A stretch of 12,288 nucleotides of DNA from Nitrospinota bacterium (lineage in GTDB: Bacteria > JADFOP01 > DATKYB01): NCBI GenBank assembly GCA_035528715.1, contig DATKYB010000049.1, positions 1-12,288 on the forward strand, in the 5' to 3' direction. Position numbers and translations under genes: made by a program. The notes under the pieces are model-generated. The model saw nothing but the letters and a program-made list of their open reading frames with translations. It made no database searches and was not told where the DNA came from. This document shows, piece after piece, positions 7,104-12,288 of the stretch. Position 1 is the first letter of the stretch; every line of letters starts with the position of its first letter.

Positions 7104-7121
7104 GATTAAAATACATTAATC
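7104..7121. promoter_or_regulatory. Inverted repeat GATTAA-N6-TTAATC upstream of the dctP promoter
   Basis: Six-base arms match perfectly (7104-7109 and 7116-7121) around a 6-base spacer. The centre is about 27 bp upstream of the -35 box, a plausible activator position. No regulator gene is visible in the window apart from the PAS protein at 11275. Confidence 0.3.
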
Positions 7122-7139
7122 ATCTAAATCAGAATTTAC

Positions 7140-7166
7140 TTGACATGATGTATAATGTATTATAAG
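7140..7166 (+). promoter_or_regulatory. Sigma70-type promoter candidate for dctPQM with palindrome over the -10 region
   Basis: A consensus -35 box TTGACA (7140-7145) is followed after 15 bp by TATAAG (7161-7166), five of six matches to the -10 consensus, with a spacer 2 bp shorter than ideal. The same stretch holds TATAAT-GT-ATTATA (7151-7164), a perfect two-arm palindrome, so a dimeric repressor could bind across the -10. A transcript from here would have a leader of about 220 nt before dctP. Confidence 0.5.
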
Positions 7167-7238
7167 TTGAATGACTCGACAGTTATCAAAAATAGAGACA
7201 AAATCATCAAGATTTTGGTAAATTCCACAGACTCTTTC

Positions 7239-7260
7239 AAAAGGAAGATTTTTTCCTTTT
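7239..7260 (+). promoter_or_regulatory. AT-rich hairpin in the dctP leader, possible attenuator
   Basis: AAAAGGAA (7239-7246) pairs perfectly with TTCCTTTT (7253-7260) across a 6-base loop, and the RNA continues into a T-rich run broken by GGG. It could act as a weak terminator or attenuator in the leader. Only two G-C pairs support the stem, so stability is low. Confidence 0.3.
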
Positions 7261-7307
7261 TTGGGTTTTTGAAATTTAATGAGACATAATTTGATAAATT
7301 CATAAAG

Positions 7308-7318
7308 AAAGGAGGTGA
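7308..7318 (+). promoter_or_regulatory. Perfect anti-16S Shine-Dalgarno sequence without a start codon
   Basis: AAAGGAGGTGA complements the 3' end of 16S rRNA over 11 bases, yet no ATG, GTG or TTG follows at a usable distance. dctP has its own weaker ribosome site 65 bp further on. It could be a ribosome standby site, a remnant of a lost gene, or chance. Confidence 0.35.
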
Positions 7319-7394
7319 GAAGAAGTTTTCTGACAGGACGACTCAGTATTTTTTTCATAATTAGAGATGTAAACCTGCAGAAGGAGATTTTCTT

Positions 7395-8396
7395 ATGATA
7401 AAGAAAGGAGTATTATTCACAGCTTTGATTTTAAGCATTCTAATGATAGCTGGACCCCTTGCTAGCTCAGTTTTGGCTGCAGACAAACCGGTTGTGATAA
7501 GAGTAGGGCACGTTGGATTTACTGGTTCTCTCTTTGAGAAAACAGGAAACTATTTTGAAAAGATTGTAGAGGCGAGAAGCCAGGGCGCCATTGATATAAG
7601 AAATTTTGGGGCAAGCCAGCTGGGTAAAGATAAAGAGATGATGCAGGCGGTTCGTCTGGGAAATTTAGAGATGTGTGTTCCTTCAACAGTTGTTCCTGCT
7701 GTAGCCCCTATTTTTGGATTTCAAGAACTTCCCTTCTTGTTCAAAGACAGAAAACATGTAGAAAATGTACTGTTAGGGCCTGTAGGCTGGAAGCTCGATC
7801 AGGTTCTCCAAGAAAAAGGATATATTATCCTTGGTTTCTGGGAGAATGGGTTCAGGAAGATAACAAACAATGCTCGTCCCATAAATACACCTGAAGATCT
7901 CAAAGGAATCAAACTGAGAACTCCCAAAAGCCCTGCAAGGGTTAAGCTCTTTAAGACACTCGGTGCAAATCCAACATCTATGAGTTTTAAAGAGGTCTTT
8001 TCTGCCTTGCAGCAGGGTGTAATCGATGGGCAGGAAAACCCTATGGCCCAGATTATGTCGGCAAAGTTTTATGAAGTCCAGAAATATCTCTCTATATCCA
8101 ACCATGTTTATACGCCAGGCTATGGCTTGATCGGCAAAAAGTTCTTCGAGGGTCTTGCTCCAGAGCTTCAATACACCTTAAGAGTAGCTGGTGCAGATAC
8201 AGGAGATTATGCGAGAAGAACAGGGAAGAGCATGGATAAGAAGCTGATGAAAGAGGCCAAAAAACATATGAAGATAAATAACATAAACCGCAAAGCCTTT
8301 ATGGATGCCTCTAAGAGCCTCTATGATGATTATCCAAAAGAGTTTGGTGCAGATGGAAAGTGGATTCTGGACCAAATCATGAAAGCAGCTAAGTAA
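7395..8396 (+). CDS. dctP: TRAP transporter substrate-binding protein, DctP family
   Basis: Periplasmic solute-binding subunit of a tripartite ATP-independent transporter, 333 residues, the usual family length. Residues 1-28 are a signal peptide with a lysine start, a hydrophobic core and an A-x-A-like cleavage site (SSVLA/AD). Family landmarks follow: FGASQLGKDKEMMQAVRLGN, ELPFLF near 111, the R154 region, DLKGIKLRTPKSP, and NPTSMSFKEVFSALQQGVID with DGQENP (192-216). R175 sits where DctP proteins usually hold the carboxylate of an organic acid, so an organic anion is the likely ligand. The exact substrate cannot be read from sequence. The ribosome site is AAGGAG at 7381-7386. It is the first gene of a dctP-dctQ-dctM operon, with its own promoter region and a stem-loop just after its stop. 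Confidence 0.93.
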   Translation: MIKKGVLFTALILSILMIAGPLASSVLAADKPVVIRVGHVGFTGSLFEKTGNYFEKIVEARSQGAIDIRNFGASQLGKDKEMMQAVRLGNLEMCVPSTVVPAVAPIFGFQELPFLFKDRKHVENVLLGPVGWKLDQVLQEKGYIILGFWENGFRKITNNARPINTPEDLKGIKLRTPKSPARVKLFKTLGANPTSMSFKEVFSALQQGVIDGQENPMAQIMSAKFYEVQKYLSISNHVYTPGYGLIGKKFFEGLAPELQYTLRVAGADTGDYARRTGKSMDKKLMKEAKKHMKINNINRKAFMDASKSLYDDYPKEFGADGKWILDQIMKAAK

Positions 8397-8415
8397 TAAC
8401 AGAAATACCGAAAAA

Positions 8416-8444
8416 GAGCCCCTTCTTAAAAATAGAAGGGGCTC
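8416..8444 (+). terminator. Strong hairpin between dctP and dctQ (processing, attenuation or antisense terminator)
   Basis: GAGCCCCTTCT (8416-8426) pairs perfectly with AGAAGGGGCTC (8434-8444) over 11 bp around a 7-base loop. On the + strand no T-run follows, so it is not a standard rho-independent terminator in that direction. Five A residues precede it (8411-8415), so on the - strand the stem is followed by TTTTT, a good terminator for antisense RNA. On the + strand it probably protects the 3' end of dctP mRNA or partly attenuates, giving more binding protein than permease, a common arrangement in transporter operons. Confidence 0.7.
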
Positions 8445-8485
8445 GATTATGTTATTAGCTTGTTTTGAACAGGAGATTCTGATAG

Positions 8486-8962
8486 ATGAAAAAGTTGTAT
8501 GACTTTGTGCTGAGATTAGTAGAATATATCGTCATCCTATTGATGATTGCCATGACCCTTTTAGTCGTGGTTGCTGTAATCTTTAGAAAAGCAGGGCATT
8601 CCATAAGCTGGTATGATGAATTTGCAGGTTATATCTTGGTCTGGGTCACTTTCTGGGGTGCTGTAATTGCCCTAGAGAGAAAGAGACATATTGGGTTTGA
8701 GAGTCTGGTAGAGCTTATGCCGAAATCTATTCAAAAGATGGTTATGTCCGTTGTTTATATTTTCCTGATATTCTTAAATCTAGTTCTTATAAAATATGGT
8801 TGGAGATTAACAACAGAATTGACAGGAGAAACCGCTATTACTTTACCTGTCCCTATTGGCTATATCAATGCTGTCCTACCAATAACTGCTTCTTTAATGT
8901 TGATACTCTGTTTGATTCAGATAGTAGAGGTGTGGTTTAAAAAAGAAGGAGAGCAATCTTAG
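8486..8962 (+). CDS. dctQ: TRAP transporter small permease subunit, DctQ family
   Basis: 158-residue inner-membrane protein with four hydrophobic segments at about 9-32, 42-62, 85-105 and 123-148. The DctQ signature is present between and after the first two: SWYDEFAGYILVWVTFWGA followed by ERKRHIGFE. DctQ forms the transmembrane unit with DctM and helps couple the periplasmic binding protein to sodium-driven uptake. The ribosome site is AGGAG at 8471-8475, downstream of the dctP hairpin. The dctM ATG follows its stop codon with no gap. Length and topology are normal for the family. Confidence 0.92.
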   Translation: MKKLYDFVLRLVEYIVILLMIAMTLLVVVAVIFRKAGHSISWYDEFAGYILVWVTFWGAVIALERKRHIGFESLVELMPKSIQKMVMSVVYIFLIFLNLVLIKYGWRLTTELTGETAITLPVPIGYINAVLPITASLMLILCLIQIVEVWFKKEGEQS

Positions 8963-10246
8963 ATGGGGTGGATTATTCTCGTCCTTGTTGTTGGTTTAGT
9001 TTTAATCAATGTTCCTATTGGTTTTGCTCTTGCTTTAACTGCCGCTTTTGCTATGCTGATAAAGAATATAGATCTATTAACTGTTCCTCTAAGACTATTT
9101 AATGGTGCTGACAATTTTCCTCTTTTAGCCATCCCCCTCTTTGTTCTTACCGGGGCCTTGATGAACTCTGCTGGGATATCTCAAAGATTGATTAACTTTG
9201 CAGGTGCCCTTGTAGGATTTATCCGCGGTGGGCTTGCTATGGTCAATATCGTTACCTCCATGTTCTTTGCAGAGATATCTGGATCAGCTGTGGCAGATGC
9301 TGCAGCCTTAGGAAGTATCCTTATCCCGGCCATGAGAAAAAAGGGATACCCCCTAGACTTTTCAGCAGCGGTAACCTCGGCCTCTGCAACCTGTGCTATC
9401 ATAATCCCTCCGAGTATTCCGATGATTATCTATGCTGTTATGGCTGAGACTTCCATTGTAAAGTTATTTATGGCAGGGGTTATTCCGGGTATAATAGCTG
9501 GAGGTTCCATGATGGCTCTCTCCTATTACTTTGCCGTAAAAAAGAAATGGCCAGTAGAGGAAATGTTCAATCTAAAAAATGTATGGAAAACCTTCAAAGA
9601 GGCCGCCTGGACATTTCTTATTCCTGTTATCATCATTGGTGGTATCTTTAGTGGAATCTTTACAGCAACAGAAGCAGCAGGTGTAACAGCAGCATCCGCC
9701 CTTATTATTGGTATATTTATATACAGAGAACTCGAGCTAAAAAGTCTTCCTAAGATCTTCTTAGATGCTGGAGAACAGACAGCAATCGTTATGCTGATTG
9801 TTGCCGGTTCAGCACTTTTGAGCTGGGTCTTAACCAATGAGATGATTCCCCAGAGGATTGCAGCAAATATCATAGCCATGACCCAGAATAAGTATCTCAT
9901 TTTGATGATGATGAATCTCTTCTTTCTCTTTGCTGGCATGTTTTTACACAGCGCCGCAGCCATTATCATGATTGTTCCTATTGTTATGCCTCTCGTGAAT
10001 ATGGTTGGGATTGACCCTATCCACTTTGGACTCATTGTTACCTTTAACTTAGGCATAGGACAGCAGACTCCTCCGGTTGCCTCTGTACTTTTGACCACAT
10101 GCTCTGTAGCTAAGGTATCGATAACCGAGGTGATGAGGGTTAATATATTCTTTATTATGATTGCCCTTTTTGTTCTGATCCTTTTGACCTATATTCCTGC
10201 TATAAGTATGTTCCTCCCAAATCTATTGATAGGACCAGGACCATAA
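8963..10246 (+). CDS. dctM: TRAP transporter large permease subunit, DctM family
   Basis: 427-residue membrane protein with about 12 hydrophobic segments, the standard size for DctM, which carries out ion-coupled substrate translocation. Recognisable family blocks are NVPIGFALALTAA at the N-terminus, LLAIPLFVLTGALMNSAGI (about 54-72), FFAEISGSAVADAAALGSI, IPAMRKKGYP, and SATCAIIIPPSIPMIIYAV followed by AGVIPGI. The second half repeats the pattern (FTATEAAGVTAASA; FNLGIGQQTPPVASVL), reflecting the internal two-fold repeat of this transporter class. It starts directly after the dctQ stop, with an AGGAG site inside the end of dctQ (about 8947-8951), so the two are translationally coupled. Sequence does not give the substrate. 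Confidence 0.95.
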   Translation: MGWIILVLVVGLVLINVPIGFALALTAAFAMLIKNIDLLTVPLRLFNGADNFPLLAIPLFVLTGALMNSAGISQRLINFAGALVGFIRGGLAMVNIVTSMFFAEISGSAVADAAALGSILIPAMRKKGYPLDFSAAVTSASATCAIIIPPSIPMIIYAVMAETSIVKLFMAGVIPGIIAGGSMMALSYYFAVKKKWPVEEMFNLKNVWKTFKEAAWTFLIPVIIIGGIFSGIFTATEAAGVTAASALIIGIFIYRELELKSLPKIFLDAGEQTAIVMLIVAGSALLSWVLTNEMIPQRIAANIIAMTQNKYLILMMMNLFFLFAGMFLHSAAAIIMIVPIVMPLVNMVGIDPIHFGLIVTFNLGIGQQTPPVASVLLTTCSVAKVSITEVMRVNIFFIMIALFVLILLTYIPAISMFLPNLLIGPGP

Positions 10247-10270
10247 AAATAAAAAATATCTCGGTCTTAA

Positions 10271-11017
10271 ATGATGAGTCTTAAAAAAATCCTTATTCTC
10301 ATCACGGTGGGTATTTTTTTTCTATCTCTAAATGGTTTTGCACCAAAAGAAGACTCAGAAGAATCTCTATTTGAGAAAGCCAAAAAGGAGATATACAGAT
10401 TAAATTTTGAAAAAGCCTATGGGTTCTTATCCAAGATAACAAGAAAATATCCTCATTCCTCATTTAGAGACAAGTCAATCATCCTGAAAAATATTATCTC
10501 TTTAGGCCAGACATTCTCAAATTTAAGGCTCTATTCAGCATACACTAAGGGGAAATCTTTTTATAAAAAAGAGAAAAAGAGTAAAGATTCTTTATCACCC
10601 TCTGATCTCTTTCACTCATACAGATTGGAATATTTAAAAAGAATAAAAAAATGGGCCAAAAGACTTGATAAAGACATAAAAGAGACGTTGCGGGTCTCTA
10701 AAGAAATAGAGTTATCCATTAAATATCCTGGTACGAAGGGACTCCCTTACTTTATAAAGGCAGGCATTGATAACATAGAGAATATCAAAAAGGGGATCCC
10801 TCCTACACCAAGCCAGGCCCAGAACATAGAGGAACAGGAAGCATATACCGGGGTTTTATCCGTTATCTTTCTCTGTATTCAAAGGGATATGGAATTGCCG
10901 GAGAAAACCTTCTTGATCGAGGGGAATGTTATTCCAAAGCTCTTAATCCATTATTCCAACCTCTGGCTGAATAAGGTTTTGATGTTAACAGAAAAAGAAA
11001 GAGAGATTGTCTTATAA
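10271..11017 (+). CDS. Predicted exported helical protein with one TPR-like motif, function unknown
   Basis: 248 residues; ATG codons at 10271 and 10274 are both possible and neither has a clear ribosome site. Residues 1-24 are a signal peptide (lysines, then ILILITVGIFFLSL, then a small-residue site near NGFA). No lipobox cysteine follows, so it is probably periplasmic rather than a lipoprotein. Residues 31-66 (SLFEKAKKEIYRLNFEKAYG, then a YPHSSF element) match the start of a TPR or BamD-like repeat, in which A-x-x-x-Y/F and YP-x-S patterns are typical. The rest is lysine-rich and helical with no catalytic motif I recognise. It lies 24 bp after dctM and may be co-transcribed with the transporter, but proximity is the only link. 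A spurious gene is unlikely given the clear signal peptide. Confidence 0.65.
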   Translation: MMSLKKILILITVGIFFLSLNGFAPKEDSEESLFEKAKKEIYRLNFEKAYGFLSKITRKYPHSSFRDKSIILKNIISLGQTFSNLRLYSAYTKGKSFYKKEKKSKDSLSPSDLFHSYRLEYLKRIKKWAKRLDKDIKETLRVSKEIELSIKYPGTKGLPYFIKAGIDNIENIKKGIPPTPSQAQNIEEQEAYTGVLSVIFLCIQRDMELPEKTFLIEGNVIPKLLIHYSNLWLNKVLMLTEKEREIVL

Positions 11018-11274
11018 TTTAAACAATTGATTTTGCGTAAAAATTTTTAAAGACTTTAAACAAACCACTTTAAAGACTAAAAGTCAATCAGTGCATGATT
11101 TATTCTCATCTATCTGCATTACTTTTTTAATATCAATATCTTAGCTCAAATCCTTCCCGATAATTGAGTCTAAAGTTATTATCTCTAATGACGATAAATA
11201 TAGGAGAAATAAGGTTTTTCAGAAGAAAATGTTTTAGCGATAAATTTTTGTATATTTACTAAGAGGTTATTGGA
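11018..11274. other. 257-bp intergenic region with a repeated 10-mer
   Basis: No gene or stable terminator is visible after the exported protein. The only clear structure is the repeat cluster at 11046-11085. Promoter-like fragments such as TTGAGT (11164) with TAATGA (11186) are weak and I do not call them. The TTG start of the sensor follows at 11275. Confidence 0.5.
11046..11085. repeat. Direct repeat and palindrome cluster, possible regulator binding site
   Basis: TTTAAAGACT occurs at 11046-11055 and again at 11069-11078, 23 bp apart, close to two helical turns. The first copy is part of the palindrome TTTAAAG-A-CTTTAAA (11046-11060), and the second runs into GACT-AAA-AGTC (11075-11085). 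Such spacing fits a dimeric regulator acting on the sensor gene or on the end of the transporter operon. The low complexity of the region makes chance possible. Confidence 0.35.
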
Positions 11275-12288
11275 TTGAAAACATTAGAAACTGAGCTTTA
11301 CCAAAAAACCAAGCTCCCTCAGATGAATGAAAAGTGGTTTCTTGTAACCCTCAATAGTATCGGCGATGCAGTAATAGCCACAGATACAAAGGGTTGTGTA
11401 ACATTTATGAACCCTATTGCTCAAAACTTGACCGGCTGGAATCAAGAAGATGCTTTAGGGGGACCTCTAAAAAATATTTTCAATATTATAAATGAAGAAA
11501 CTGGTAAAAGGGTTGAAAATCCTTTTTCGAAGGTACTAAGAGAAGGTAATATTGTTGGTCTGGCAAATCATACTCTGTTGATCTCTAAGAATGGAATGAA
11601 AATACCCATTGATAACAATGGGGCTCCCATAAAAGATTATAAAGGAGACATTATAGGTGTTGTTCTGGTTTTTCGTAACATAACAGAACGGAAGCTGATG
11701 GAGACGATCCTAAAAGAATCTCGGGAGAGATTTAAGGATTTATACGAAAATGCTCCTGATGGTTACTATTCTTTAGATGGAAATGGGATCGTTATTGAAG
11801 CAAATAATACCTTTTTGGAAATGTTTGGATACAAAAAGGAAGAACTGAAGCGTAAACATACATCGATACTTTTTTCAGAGAAGTCAAAGGATAATTTAAA
11901 TCAATTCTTCTCTAGACTCAAAGAGGAAGGTATTATCGATCAAGAGGTTAAGTTTGTTAAAAAGGATGGTAAAGAGTTATACGTTCGATTCCGTGGCATA
12001 GCTAAACATGATGAGAATAAGTATTTAGAATATAAATGTACTATAAGAGATATAACAGAAAGAAAGAAGGTAGATGAGAAGCTAAAGATTCTTTATGAAG
12101 TCGGTAAGAAGATCACCTCTATTATCTCAAAAGAAGAGCTCCTCCCCTGGATAGCAAAGCAGGCGGCTCGACTTCTTGAGGCTGATGAGTGTGTTTACCG
12201 GATAAGAGAGGGGGATTATCTTCTTAGGGGTGGCGGTACCAAAGAGGGTATGGAGTTAATGAAAACCGAGAAGTTAAAGATAGGGGAG
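11275..12288 (+). CDS. PAS-PAS-GAF signal-transduction protein, N-terminal part (runs off window)
   Basis: The frame is open for 338 codons to the right edge, so the output domain is outside the window. The best start is TTG at 11275 with AAGAGG at 11261-11266, 8 nt upstream; an in-frame TAA at 11260-11262 excludes anything earlier. ATG at 11323 is an alternative that would keep all domains. Residues about 21-140 form a first PAS domain (LNSIGDAVIATDTKG, GVVLVFRNITERK). Residues about 150-263 form a second (FKDLYENAPDGYYSLDGNG, then RDITERKK). From about 270 a GAF-type region begins (LYEVGKKITSIISKEELL, AARLLEADE). No membrane segment precedes the PAS domains, so sensing is probably cytoplasmic. 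A histidine kinase is the most likely output, but a diguanylate cyclase or sigma54 activator cannot be excluded. It may respond to redox or ligand state for the neighbouring operons. Confidence 0.85.
   Translation, partial: MKTLETELYQKTKLPQMNEKWFLVTLNSIGDAVIATDTKGCVTFMNPIAQNLTGWNQEDALGGPLKNIFNIINEETGKRVENPFSKVLREGNIVGLANHTLLISKNGMKIPIDNNGAPIKDYKGDIIGVVLVFRNITERKLMETILKESRERFKDLYENAPDGYYSLDGNGIVIEANNTFLEMFGYKKEELKRKHTSILFSEKSKDNLNQFFSRLKEEGIIDQEVKFVKKDGKELYVRFRGIAKHDENKYLEYKCTIRDITERKKVDEKLKILYEVGKKITSIISKEELLPWIAKQAARLLEADECVYRIREGDYLLRGGGTKEGMELMKTEKLKIGE

Larger units (their letters stand above)
7045..7394. other. 350-bp non-coding regulatory region between the redox operon and the TRAP operon
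   Basis: No convincing gene lies here on either strand. The stretch is very AT-rich and holds, in order: a perfect palindrome around TGATCA (7089-7102), an inverted repeat GATTAA-N6-TTAATC (7104-7121), a -35 box with an adjoining palindrome (7140-7166), an AT-rich hairpin (7239-7260), an orphan Shine-Dalgarno sequence (7308-7318) and the dctP ribosome site. No clear terminator with a stable stem closes the upstream operon. Confidence 0.6.

Noticed and set aside
7045-7110. Rho-independent terminator for the redox operon after the alcohol dehydrogenase
   Set aside because: Only AT-rich palindromes without a GC stem or proper loop are present, so a terminator call is not supported.
7116-7358. 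80-residue open frame on the - strand in the intergenic region
   Set aside because: No ribosome site, no recognisable domain, and it lies across the promoter and leader of dctP in AT-rich sequence.
7315-7398. 27-codon leader peptide from GTG 7315
   Set aside because: The GTG sits inside the only Shine-Dalgarno sequence, so it has no ribosome site of its own; noted as a finding but not called as a gene.
9526-10098. 190-residue open frame on the - strand opposite dctM
   Set aside because: It is the antisense shadow of a strongly conserved membrane protein gene; its hydrophobic, Ile/Ala-rich composition follows from that.
11164-11191. Promoter TTGAGT-N16-TAATGA for the PAS protein
   Set aside because: Both boxes match the consensus poorly and similar matches are frequent in this AT-rich gap.

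Overview
The window looks like part of the genome of an anaerobic, moderately AT-rich Gram-negative bacterium. The clues are a run of iron-sulfur redox genes, a periplasm-dependent TRAP transporter with a signal peptide, frequent AGA/AGG and ATA codons, and no tRNA or rRNA genes. A Desulfobacterota-like sulfate reducer or syntroph is my best guess, at low confidence. All real genes lie on the + strand.

Region 1 (1-7044) is a tightly packed redox operon that begins upstream of the window. In order it holds: the C-terminal part of a GlpC/HdrD-type protein with two CCG motifs; a CooF/HycB-like four-cluster ferredoxin whose only full-length start is a non-canonical ATT or ATC; a full-length CooS (Ni-CO dehydrogenase) homologue; a CODH-type FAD/NAD(P) oxidoreductase; a protein with two [4Fe-4S] clusters and an unfamiliar C-terminal domain; a cysteine-rich 213-residue protein of unknown function; and a zinc-type medium-chain alcohol dehydrogenase. 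Junctions overlap or are at most 18 bp.

The order ferredoxin, CooS, flavin oxidoreductase is a known CODH arrangement. This CooS homologue, however, has lost most residues that hold the Ni-Fe-S C-cluster (Ala, Ser, Glu and Ser at four cysteine positions) and one D-cluster cysteine, while keeping all four B-cluster cysteines. It is therefore probably not a CO dehydrogenase. The operon may be an undescribed electron-transfer or redox system that reuses the CODH scaffold. This is the main discovery candidate.

Region 2 (7045-7394) is a 350-bp non-coding stretch with a good -35 box, several palindromes around the promoter and a leader of about 220 nt. It precedes a TRAP transporter operon (dctP, dctQ, dctM; 7395-10246) with a strong hairpin between dctP and dctQ. 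A small exported protein of unknown function follows (10271-11017). By analogy with other TRAP systems, the transporter probably imports a small organic anion, which the alcohol dehydrogenase and redox operon might help oxidise; that link is inference from proximity only.

Region 3 (11018-12288) has a 257-bp gap with a repeated 10-mer, then the start of a PAS-PAS-GAF signal-transduction protein that runs off the end of the window.
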